Assembly: GCA_964439415.1 (NCBI GenBank)
Contig: CAYTOJ010000068.1
Location: 1-10,362 of the forward strand
DNA from: CAYTOJ01 sp964439415
GTDB lineage: Bacteria; Pseudomonadota; Alphaproteobacteria; Rickettsiales; CAZAGG01
DNA: 10,362 nucleotides
Reading direction: 5' to 3'
In this document: one piece after another, positions 1-6,124 of the stretch
Position numbering within the stretch: position 1 is the stretch's first letter
How the letters are laid out: the number at the start of each line of letters is the position of its first letter
Notes under the pieces: generated by a model
Seen by the model: only the letters and a program-made list of their open reading frames with translations
What the model was told of the DNA's origin: nothing
The model's database searches: none
Position numbers and translations under genes: made by a program

Positions 1-434
1 TGAGCTGCTGGCGCGGCGGCGGCGGTTGCTGCGGCTTCTTCTGCTAGCTCGCGGGTAATCAGCTCTTCCACGCTGATTTGCTGGGAACTGGTAGTTACCC
101 AAATATTACCAAAGAGGTTTGCAAAGGCTGGGCTAATTGTTGCTAATTCTGACAGGTCGGAAGGTATGAAGCCTCTGGCATCCGGAAATGGTTTATCTTT
201 TCCATAATCCCCGGCCAGGTTGTTCACTAATGCCTTTAGGGAATTTGGCGATTCTGCGGTTACAGCTTCAAAGCTTCCAGGCACACCCTTAATTTGGAAG
301 CCTGCAACACCATCTTTCTCAACAAGCTCAAAATTGGATGGGCTAACCAGACGGGTATGCTCCAGTATCGCTGCGCCTGCGTTTTGAGAGTTGATAGCAT
401 CCAGCCATTGTTTTGCTAAATCGGTGAGTGCCAT
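1..434 (-). CDS. Hypothetical protein, 5' part only (runs off the left edge)
   Basis: I do not recognise this protein. The frame is open from an ATG at 434 to the window edge, giving the first 144 residues; it continues beyond position 1. It starts MALTDLAKQWLDAINSQN, a predicted amphipathic helix, with no signal peptide and no membrane segment. Residues 40-110 look like a mixed alpha/beta globular part (for example GFQIKGVPGSFEAV). After residue 120 the chain becomes helical (SVEELITRELAEE) and passes into a very Ala-rich run encoded by GC-rich codons, probably a flexible linker to a further domain outside the window. The start is supported by a Shine-Dalgarno AGGA (complement of 441-444) six bases upstream, and by a possible promoter at 491-519. 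It is divergent from alaS. The coding call is fairly sure because the frame is open throughout with good codon use and a proper ribosome site. The function is unknown. Confidence 0.75.
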   Translation of the reverse strand, partial: MALTDLAKQWLDAINSQNAGAAILEHTRLVSPSNFELVEKDGVAGFQIKGVPGSFEAVTAESPNSLKALVNNLAGDYGKDKPFPDARGFIPSDLSELATISPAFANLFGNIWVTTSSQQISVEELITRELAEEAAATAAAAPAA

Positions 435-490
435 AAATAATCCTGCTTTACAGTGTGTTAAAAGTTCCGGTTAGATATTCATAGCACCAA

Positions 491-519
491 TATATAACCG
501 TTTTTTTACAAATTCTTAA
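491..519 (-). promoter_or_regulatory. Possible sigma70-type promoter for the left-edge gene
   Basis: Read on the minus strand, TTAAGA (514-519) is followed after 17 bases by TATATA (491-496). The predicted transcript start would lie near 484, giving a leader of about 50 bases before the ATG at 434. The -35 box matches only four of six consensus bases, so this is a plausible but unproven promoter. Confidence 0.35.
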
Positions 520-673
520 GATTTGCTTTTTTGTGGTGCTTCCAGCAAGTAAAAAGGCTAAATAGACTTTTCCGCAAGCTGCTCTATGTGTTGTCACTTA
601 TGCCGAAGCTTTCCGTTATAGATTGCAGCGTCTATTTTTTCACCTTGATTGGCTGCGTTTATAATTTGTTATG

Positions 674-709
674 TTTACATTATGGAATAAACTTTTTTAA
701 TAGGCCTAT
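674..709 (+). promoter_or_regulatory. Possible alaS promoter with a 10-bp palindrome
   Basis: TTTACA (674-679) and TTTAAT (696-701) are separated by 16 bases and could serve as -35 and -10 boxes. A perfect palindrome, ATAGGCCTAT (700-709), overlaps the end of the -10 box and reaches the expected transcript start, 25 bases before the alaS ATG. The placement would suit an operator, but a 10-bp palindrome can arise by chance. The only purine-rich site before alaS is CAGG at 717-720, 13 bases from the ATG, so the ribosome site is weak. Confidence 0.3.
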
Positions 710-733
710 GTAATAACAGGCTAAAATTATACA

Positions 734-3349
734 ATGATTACGACAGCAGAATTAAGAAAAAGCTTCCTGGAATTTTTCAGGCGTCATGCCCATGAAATCC
801 GGCCATCCAGCCCGCTGGTTCCGCATAACGATCCCAGCCTGATGTTCACCAACGCAGGCATGGTGCAGTTTAAAAATGCTTTTACCGGGGTGGAGAGTCT
901 GCCCTATAAGCGTGCGGCTACGTCGCAGAAGTGCGTGCGCGCAGGCGGCAAGCATAATGATCTTGACAATGTTGGCTATACCGCTCGTCACCACACATTC
1001 TTTGAGATGCTGGGTAACTTCTCCTTCGGGGATTATTTCAAGGAAACAGCGATTCCACTGGCTTGGGAGTTTCTAACTAAAGAACTGAAACTGCCGCCTG
1101 AGCGTTTATATATCACGGTGTACCATACCGATAATGAAGCCTTCGATATATGGCGGAAAATCACTGGTTTTGGTGAAGATAGAATCTTCCGCATATCCAC
1201 CAGTGACAATTTCTGGCAGATGGGCGATACCGGCCCATGCGGCCCCTGTTCGGAGATTTATTATAATTACCTCGATACTCCGCCTAACGATATTACCAAT
1301 GCGGGGGATGACTGTATTGAAATCTGGAACCTGGTGTTCATGCAGTATGAGCAACTGGAAAACGGGGAGCGGATAGCCCTGCCATCCCCCAGCATAGACA
1401 CCGGCATGGGGCTGGAGCGGCTGACAGCCGTGCTGCAGGGCGTGCGCGACAATTTCGATATTGATCTGTTTAAGCGCCTGATTGAAGCATCCGTTCAGGA
1501 AACTGGCGTTCAAGCTTCAGGAGATAATAAATTCTCCCACCGTATTATAGCTGATCACCTCAGGGCATCGGCTTTTCTGATTGCGGATGGTGTTATGCCA
1601 TCCAACGAGGGGCGCGGTTATGTGTTACGGCGGATCATGCGCCGTGCCATGCGCCATGCGCACCATCTGGATAAAGAACCGCTGATGTACCGTCTGCTGC
1701 CAGCCCTGGTGTCGGTCATGGGGGATCAATACCCGGAGCTTATCAGAGCGCAAAGCCTCATCCGTGAGACCTTAAAAGCTGAGGAAGAGCGTTTCCGCCG
1801 CACCCTGGAGCGTGGACTCAAGCTGCTGGATGAAGAAGAGGGAAAAATAACAGCAGGCGGCGCACTGCCTGGCGATATAGCTTTCAAGCTATATGATACC
1901 TTCGGCTTTCCGGTAGATTTAACTGCTGATATTCTGCGGGGTAAGCAGAAACAGGTGGATATGGCAGGTTTTGAAGCCGCCATGCTTAAACAGAAGGAAG
2001 AAGCCCGCAAGGGCTGGAGTGGCAGCGGCGGTAAGGCGGCCAGCAGAATCTGGTTTGAACTCAAGGAAAAAGTTGGCGCAAGCGAATTCCTTGGCTATTC
2101 CCTGGAGAAAAACCAGGCATCAGTCACCGCTATAGTGATACATGGAGAAGCTGTAAATGAAGCAGGGGAGGGGATGGAGATAGAGTTCCTGACTAACCAG
2201 ACCTGCTTTTACGGCGAATCCGGCGGTCAGGTCGGCGATATTGGCTTTGCCTATGGCAGGGGGCTGAAAATAGAAATCACCAACACCATCAAGCCATTAC
2301 CTGATTTATATGTGCATCAGGGCGTAATCAGACAGGGCAGCCTTAAACTCGGGTATGTGGTGGAACTGGTGGTGGATGGGGAGCGTAGAAGCTGCATCCG
2401 TGCCAACCATTCCGCCACGCACATTCTGCACCGGGCACTGCGCAAGATACTGGGCGATCACGTCACCCAGAAAGGCTCATTGGTGGCGGCTGATAAACTG
2501 CGTTTTGATTTCAGTCACAACAAAGCCGTGAGGCTGGAGGAACTTGAGATTATAGAGCGCGAAGTCAACCGCGTTATCCGCCAGAATTCACCTGTGGCAA
2601 CCCGTCTGATGACACCGGATGATGCCATGCAGGCCGGGGCAATGGCGCTGTTCGGTGAGAAGTATGGCGATGAAGTCCGCGTGATAAACATGGGGCTGGA
2701 GGATGTTAATCATTATTCACTGGAACTTTGCGGCGGTACGCATGTGAACTATACCGGGGATATTGGTTTTTTCCGCATAACCGGGGAGGCTTCGGTTTCC
2801 TCCGGTATCCGCCGGATTGAAGGTTTAACGGGGGAAGCCGCCATCCGCTTCGCTCAGGAAGAAGGCGCTATTTTAGGCGCAGCAGCGGCAGTGCTGAAAA
2901 GCGGTACGGCAGATGTAGTTGAGAAAATTTCCAGTCTTCAGGATGAGAAAAAGAAACTGGAAAAGCAGCTATCTGATCTTAAAAAACAGGCGGCAGGCAG
3001 CAGCGGCGCAGTGCTGGAGGTGGAGAAAACAGGCGAAGTGAACTTTGGGTTTAGAATATACGATGATTTACCGATAAAGGATTTAAAAGTGGCGGCGGAT
3101 GAATTTAAAAAGCAGATAGGCTCAGGCGTTATCGCGCTTATCACGCGGGATGGGGGCAAGCTTGGCATAGTAATCGGCGTAACGGATGATCTCACCAAGC
3201 GCATCAACGCCGCTGATCTGGCGCGTAGCGCATCCATAGCATCCGGCGGGCAGGGTGGCGGTGGGCGCGCTGATCTCGCCCAGTCCGGCAGCCCGGATGC
3301 TACCCGCGCCAACGATGCATTAGCTGAGGTACGCAGGCTGCTGGTTTAA
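734..3349 (+). CDS. alaS: Alanyl-tRNA synthetase
   Basis: This cytoplasmic class II enzyme charges tRNA-Ala with alanine and clears mischarged Ser- and Gly-tRNA-Ala. At 871 residues it has the normal full length. The catalytic domain (about 1-440) opens with SSPLVPHNDPSLMFTNAGM, carries motif 2 around HTFFEMLGNFSFGDYF (87-102), the DTGPCGPCSEI segment (165-175) and motif 3 GMGLERL (224-230). The editing domain has its four zinc ligands: H559 and H563 in NHSATH, and C666 and H670 in CGGTH. A short coiled coil (about 731-757) leads to the C-Ala domain, with the Gly-rich GGQGGGGR near 838-845. All domains are intact, so it should be fully functional. The ATG at 734 gives the family's normal N-terminus. 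It stands alone: the gene on its left is divergent and the next gene to its right is a convergent tRNA. recA, a frequent neighbour of alaS in bacteria, is not next to it here. Confidence 0.98.
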   Translation: MITTAELRKSFLEFFRRHAHEIRPSSPLVPHNDPSLMFTNAGMVQFKNAFTGVESLPYKRAATSQKCVRAGGKHNDLDNVGYTARHHTFFEMLGNFSFGDYFKETAIPLAWEFLTKELKLPPERLYITVYHTDNEAFDIWRKITGFGEDRIFRISTSDNFWQMGDTGPCGPCSEIYYNYLDTPPNDITNAGDDCIEIWNLVFMQYEQLENGERIALPSPSIDTGMGLERLTAVLQGVRDNFDIDLFKRLIEASVQETGVQASGDNKFSHRIIADHLRASAFLIADGVMPSNEGRGYVLRRIMRRAMRHAHHLDKEPLMYRLLPALVSVMGDQYPELIRAQSLIRETLKAEEERFRRTLERGLKLLDEEEGKITAGGALPGDIAFKLYDTFGFPVDLTADILRGKQKQVDMAGFEAAMLKQKEEARKGWSGSGGKAASRIWFELKEKVGASEFLGYSLEKNQASVTAIVIHGEAVNEAGEGMEIEFLTNQTCFYGESGGQVGDIGFAYGRGLKIEITNTIKPLPDLYVHQGVIRQGSLKLGYVVELVVDGERRSCIRANHSATHILHRALRKILGDHVTQKGSLVAADKLRFDFSHNKAVRLEELEIIEREVNRVIRQNSPVATRLMTPDDAMQAGAMALFGEKYGDEVRVINMGLEDVNHYSLELCGGTHVNYTGDIGFFRITGEASVSSGIRRIEGLTGEAAIRFAQEEGAILGAAAAVLKSGTADVVEKISSLQDEKKKLEKQLSDLKKQAAGSSGAVLEVEKTGEVNFGFRIYDDLPIKDLKVAADEFKKQIGSGVIALITRDGGKLGIVIGVTDDLTKRINAADLARSASIASGGQGGGGRADLAQSGSPDATRANDALAEVRRLLV

Positions 3350-3447
3350 AAGCATTCTGCTGGATGGCGCAGACATTAGAAGATTAACGACCAATAGTGT
3401 TTTTGCTTTGTGTGGAATGTTTGTGAACCAATGCAGATTAAAATAAT

Positions 3448-3589
3448 GACTTCTTTCGCAACTCGCTGCGGTGAGCTTTAGTAGCGAAGCGAGCATCGCA
3501 GAAACGCAAGTGTACAAAGAAGTACATGCGGATTTGAGAAGCTTAAGCCGAAGCAAATTTGCCAGCGCAGTAGAGTTTCGAATGAAGTC
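3448..3589. repeat. Imperfect palindromic element with terminal inverted repeats (MITE- or RPE-like)
   Basis: The element is 142 bp. Its ends, GACTTCTTTCGCAACTC (3448-3464) and GAGTTTCGAATGAAGTC (3573-3589), are inverted repeats matching at 15 of 17 positions. Next inward, CTGCG (3466-3470) pairs with CGCAG (3566-3570). Exactly on the dyad axis is a hairpin: CGCA (3505-3508) and TGTAC (3511-3515) pair with GTACA (3522-3526) and TGCG (3527-3530) around the loop AAAGAA. A further local stem is possible between CTCGCT (3462-3467) and AGCGAG (3488-3493). TAAT occurs immediately outside both ends (3444-3447 and 3590-3593), as a target-site duplication would. One minus-strand frame is open throughout, but nothing suggests it is translated. 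It lies between the convergent alaS and tRNA-Glu genes. Whether it is dispersed in the genome cannot be seen from one copy. Confidence 0.6.
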
Positions 3590-3666
3590 TAATGAATTAC
3601 CACTGAAAGCTTTATAGATACACTGCTCATAGACTCAAGAACTCTCACCATGAACCTTTTCAAAAA

Positions 3667-3741
3667 TGGCGTCCCCAACGAGAATCGAACTCGTGTTGCG
3701 GCCTTGAGAGGGCCGTGTCCTAACCGCTAGACGATGGGGAC
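3667..3741 (-). tRNA. tRNA-Glu (anticodon CTC), CCA encoded
   Basis: The minus strand folds into a full cloverleaf of 75 bases. The acceptor stem is GTCCCCA with TGGGGAC, the D arm GTCT-AGCGGTTA-GGAC, and the anticodon arm CGGCC-CTCTCAA-GGCCG. The variable loop has four bases and the T arm is ACGAG-TTCGATT-CTCGT. The discriminator is G (3670) and the 3' CCA is encoded (3667-3669). The anticodon CTC (3706-3708) reads GAG. The sequence closely resembles bacterial tRNA-Glu genes, including the GTCCCC start. A short T run follows the CCA, but there is no convincing terminator hairpin. Confidence 0.96.
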
Positions 3742-3778
3742 GGTTATTCTCCAATAAAAAACTATCGTTCCTTTACTG

Positions 3779-3816
3779 GAAGCGGCACTAGGATAAAGGT
3801 GCTTGTAGAAGCGGCA
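3779..3816. repeat. 9-bp direct repeat GAAGCGGCA in the tRNA-Glu/dps divergent region
   Basis: GAAGCGGCA occurs at 3779-3787 and again at 3808-3816, with a 29-base period. The second copy abuts the possible dps -35 box. It could be a paired regulator site or chance; no known operator consensus is recognised. Confidence 0.35.
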
Positions 3817-3817
3817 A
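3790..3817 (-). promoter_or_regulatory. Possible promoter for tRNA-Glu
   Basis: On the minus strand TTGCCG (3812-3817) and TATCCT (3790-3795) are 16 bases apart, each matching four of six consensus bases. It would start transcription about 40 bases upstream of the mature tRNA and overlap the possible dps promoter on the other strand. The evidence is weak. Confidence 0.22.
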
Positions 3818-3831
3818 TAAATAACTATATT
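3803..3831 (+). promoter_or_regulatory. Possible dps promoter
   Basis: TTGTAG (3803-3808) and TATATT (3826-3831) have the ideal 17-base spacing. The -10 box matches five of six consensus bases and the -35 box three. The transcript would begin near 3838, about 30 bases before the ATG. No OxyR- or Fur-like operator could be recognised by eye. Confidence 0.4.
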
Positions 3832-3868
3832 GCGCTATCATTCAATATAAATATTAAAACGGGGGTTT

Positions 3869-4393
3869 ATGGCTAAAGAAGAAAAGGTGATGAAAAACTC
3901 ATCGGAACTGGTTAAGCTGAAAAAGAATATCGGTATGCATAATCCGGCTAAAACTGAGAAACTGGCTAAACAGCTATCTATTCTACTGGCGGATAGTTAT
4001 TCACTGTACATTAAAACGCAGAATTTCCACTGGAATGTTACCGGCCCATTATTTAGTCAGTTGCACCAGTTGTTTGAGGAACAATACACAGATCTGATTC
4101 AAGCGATAGACGAAGCGGCTGAAAGAATCCGCGCCCTGGGGCACTTCGCGCCAGGTGGCTTTGAGGTTTTTGCAGAACTGTCCAACATAGAAGAAGCGCC
4201 GCTGATGCCACCGCTTGCCATGGAAATGGTGAGAATACTGGCTGAAGATCAGAAAATAATCGCTGAAACCTGTCAGGACGTTATAGAACTGGCGGATGAC
4301 CTTGATGATAATGTAACCGAGGATTACGCAATCCAGCGCCTGAAAACTCACGAGAAAAATGCATGGATGCTATCCAGTATGCTGGAGAAGTAA
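3869..4393 (+). CDS. dps: Dps family ferritin-like protein (DNA protection during starvation)
   Basis: Dps proteins form hollow 12-subunit shells in the cytoplasm, oxidise Fe(II) with hydrogen peroxide and store the iron, which limits hydroxyl radical damage; some also bind DNA. The family signature is clear: NFHWNVTGPLF (52-62) and DEAAERIRALG (81-91). The inter-subunit ferroxidase ligands can be assigned as H54, H66, E70, D81 and E85, so the enzyme should be active. The length of 174 residues is typical. The N-terminal tail (about 1-25) is Lys-rich, with several Lys in EEKVMKNSSELVKLKKN, which in other Dps proteins helps to bind DNA. The ATG at 3869 follows a GGGGG run (3861-3865) at a short spacing of three bases. 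A second ATG at 3890 (M8) is possible and would remove only seven tail residues. The gene ends one base before the convergent surf1 gene. Confidence 0.95.
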   Translation: MAKEEKVMKNSSELVKLKKNIGMHNPAKTEKLAKQLSILLADSYSLYIKTQNFHWNVTGPLFSQLHQLFEEQYTDLIQAIDEAAERIRALGHFAPGGFEVFAELSNIEEAPLMPPLAMEMVRILAEDQKIIAETCQDVIELADDLDDNVTEDYAIQRLKTHEKNAWMLSSMLEK

Positions 4394-4394
4394 A

Positions 4395-5108
4395 TTATAC
4401 GGCATTCTTTCTTATATAAATAATATACATGCCAGTTATAGCCGCAGCCATTAGAAGCCAGGTGATTGCGTAGTGCAGGTGATCGTTAAGTAGCTGCGGC
4501 TTTTTACTGGGTATTTTTAGGTCACCGATAGGCGGCGTTTCTTTAGTTACTATAAGCTCTACCACTACAGGCGGAGCGGAGGTTTTGGAGTATTCATTCA
4601 TAGCGTTAGAATCATACCAGAACCAGTAATTGCGCTTCATGTCGTTATCAGGCGTGAACCAGCCCTTGCGGTTTGCCAGGCGGATAATTCCTTCAGCATT
4701 AATTGTAACATCAGCAAGTATTTTATCTTCCCATATTTTGCGATCATCCTCAGGCAACCAGCCCAGTATAGCATAAACCGCACCGCCTCTCTCCAGCATT
4801 ACAGGCGCTACCAGCTTATAGCCCCACCTGTTATCGTAATACTCACCAAAGAACATGCGGCGGGATAAGTCTGCACTGCCGTGCAGACGCACCTTTAAAT
4901 ATTGATTTGCTGTGAGTTCCGTCAAAGGCGGAATCTCCACCGCATCCATTACAAGGTTTCTCTCAACTGCTGCTATCAGTTGCTGTTTCCAGAACAGCCG
5001 TTTTATCTGCCAGCCCCCCAGACTTAAACACACAATCACACAGAGAAAGGTGAATGCGGCAAAAGCTTTGCGCCTGGCAGGGGTTAATGTTGACGCGGGT
5101 GAGGCCAT
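4395..5108 (-). CDS. surf1: SURF1 family cytochrome c oxidase assembly protein
   Basis: SURF1 (Shy1) is an inner-membrane protein that helps insert heme a into subunit I of aa3-type cytochrome c oxidase. This copy has 237 residues and the family's two-hairpin-ends layout: a first membrane helix at about 15-33 that runs into GGWQIKRL (31-38), a periplasmic domain, and a second helix at about 213-232 preceded by NDHLHYAITW (208-217), the diagnostic C-terminal motif. The periplasmic part includes YDNRWGYKLVAPV (91-103), which also fits the family. The start is the ATG at 5108, which shares its A with the cox3 TGA stop (TGATG). This suggests translational coupling to cox3. The frame is open upstream to 5171, but those 21 extra residues lie inside cox3 and are probably not translated. 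The gene converges on dps with one base between. Confidence 0.93.
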   Translation of the reverse strand: MASPASTLTPARRKAFAAFTFLCVIVCLSLGGWQIKRLFWKQQLIAAVERNLVMDAVEIPPLTELTANQYLKVRLHGSADLSRRMFFGEYYDNRWGYKLVAPVMLERGGAVYAILGWLPEDDRKIWEDKILADVTINAEGIIRLANRKGWFTPDNDMKRNYWFWYDSNAMNEYSKTSAPPVVVELIVTKETPPIGDLKIPSKKPQLLNDHLHYAITWLLMAAAITGMYIIYIRKNAV

Positions 5109-5950
5109 CAATGTGCCGCCGGGACTTGCCCACCGCCGAACCAGTAAATGCTGACGAACAGGAAAAGCCATACCACGTCTACAAAGTGCCAGTACCAGGC
5201 GGCAAACTCAAAGCCTAAGTGCGCTTCAGGAGTGAACTGGTTTTTCACAGCCCGCACCAGGCACACAATCAGAAATATAGTTCCGATGATAACATGCGCG
5301 CCGTGGAATCCGGTAGCCATGTAGAAGGTGGAGGCATAAATACCATCCTTAAAGCCAAAGGCGGCGTGGTGGTATTCATACGCCTGCAGAGCCGTGAACA
5401 ACAGGCCAAGCACAACAGTGACAAAAAGCGCACGGATGAGGTTTTTCCTGTCGCCGTTCAGCAGCGCGTAATGCGCCCAGGTTACGGTAGTGCCGGAAAG
5501 CAGCAGGATCAAGGTGTTGGTAAAAGGTATATCCCAGGCATTAAAGGTTTGAATGCCTTTGGGCGGCCATACTCCACGCTCCAGTGCTGGCCATAATTCC
5601 TCCAGCGGCAGAACCGGGAATAGCGAGGCATTAAAATATGCGCCGAAAAATGCGGCAAAGAACATTACTTCAGATGCTATAAAAAGCGCCATGCCAACAC
5701 GCAAACCACGCTGTACAATCTTCGTGTGGGCTTTATCCACCATGCCTTCCCGCACAATATCGCGCCACCAGAGGTAGGCCACCAGAACCAGCAGAAGTGT
5801 GGATACGCCAAAAATCGCACCGCCATATGCCATTTTGTGCATGTGTAATACTCCGCCCCCGGTTACGCCAAGCAGGGCGAAGGAAGCCGCAATCGGCCAG
5901 GGACTGGGATTCACCAGATGAAAATCATGACCTGGTTTTTGTGATGCCAT
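5108..5950 (-). CDS. ctaE: Cytochrome c oxidase subunit III
   Basis: Subunit III of aa3-type cytochrome c oxidase, an integral inner-membrane protein that stabilises the oxidase and its proton uptake. The 280 residues start with HDFHLVNPSPWP (8-19), the same opening as in mitochondrial COX3. There are seven hydrophobic segments, at about 17-37, 42-62, 84-108, 140-162, 171-192, 205-232 and 250-272. Conserved marks are E94 in ASEVMFF, FHGAHVIIGT (215-224) and the C-terminal WYWHFVDVVWLFLF (252-265). The ATG at 5950 has a strong Shine-Dalgarno CAGGAG (5957-5962) six bases upstream. A TTG at 5977 would add nine residues but places the Shine-Dalgarno inside the coding region, so the ATG is preferred. 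It forms a unit with surf1. The genes for subunits I and II, heme A synthesis and Cox11 are not next to it in this window, although Cox11 is often found just upstream in alphaproteobacteria. Confidence 0.97.
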   Translation of the reverse strand: MASQKPGHDFHLVNPSPWPIAASFALLGVTGGGVLHMHKMAYGGAIFGVSTLLLVLVAYLWWRDIVREGMVDKAHTKIVQRGLRVGMALFIASEVMFFAAFFGAYFNASLFPVLPLEELWPALERGVWPPKGIQTFNAWDIPFTNTLILLLSGTTVTWAHYALLNGDRKNLIRALFVTVVLGLLFTALQAYEYHHAAFGFKDGIYASTFYMATGFHGAHVIIGTIFLIVCLVRAVKNQFTPEAHLGFEFAAWYWHFVDVVWLFLFVSIYWFGGGQVPAAH

Positions 5951-5956
5951 AAAAAA

Positions 5957-5962
5957 CTCCTG
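5957..5962 (-). promoter_or_regulatory. Shine-Dalgarno of cox3 that decides the start
   Basis: CAGGAG on the minus strand lies six bases upstream of the ATG at 5950. It is the strongest ribosome site seen in the window and argues against the upstream in-frame TTG at 5977. Confidence 0.75.
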
Positions 5963-6048
5963 ATAGTATTTTTCCAACCTGAATTACAGGCATAGTATTC
6001 TACATGCCAGCATTCTTTTAAAAAGTGGAAAAATTCTGCTTTAAAAAC

Positions 6049-6064
6049 TGCCAATTGAATGGCA
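6049..6064. promoter_or_regulatory. Inverted repeat in the cox3/pdhC divergent region
   Basis: TGCCA (6049-6053) and TGGCA (6060-6064) form a dyad around ATTGAA within the 174-base gap between the two divergent start codons. It could be an operator acting on one or both genes. On the minus strand a TAGAAT box near 6000 could be a cox3 -10 element. On the plus strand TATAAA at 6112-6117 resembles a -10 element placed very close to the pdhC ATG. No clear -35 boxes accompany them. Confidence 0.25.
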
Positions 6065-6124
6065 AAAGCTATTTGTACGGTACGTAATGTATTCTGAATA
6101 ACAATTAAAGTTATAAAATTTGCC

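Noticed and set aside
645..665. TTGATT (645-650) with a consensus TATAAT (660-665) as an alaS promoter
   Set aside because: The spacer is only 9 bases, far below the usual 16-18, and no other -35 box stands at the right distance.
531..713. 60-codon open frame (plus) before alaS
   Set aside because: It starts at a TTG with no ribosome site, its composition (Phe/Leu/Cys-rich, from AT-rich DNA) looks non-coding, and it overlaps the likely alaS control region.
2938..3312. 124-codon antisense frame in alaS, and similar ones at 1106-1513 and 1726-2064
   Set aside because: They are entirely inside a well-conserved gene on the other strand, and their sequences are Ser/Pro-rich shadows without family features.
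3357..3378. Small stem TCTGC/GCAGA just after alaS as a terminator
   Set aside because: The stem is only five pairs and no T tract follows.
3320..3556. 78-codon open frame (minus) through the palindromic element
   Set aside because: It starts at a TTG inside the element, has no ribosome site and overlaps the end of alaS. The open frame follows from the element's base composition.
5109..5171. Longer start for surf1 (21 extra residues)
   Set aside because: The extension lies inside cox3, and the ATG at 5108 forms a typical TGATG overlap and gives the normal SURF1 N-terminus.
5951..5977. TTG start for cox3 at 5977
   Set aside because: It would put the strong CAGGAG inside the coding region. 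The ATG at 5950 has ideal spacing to it.
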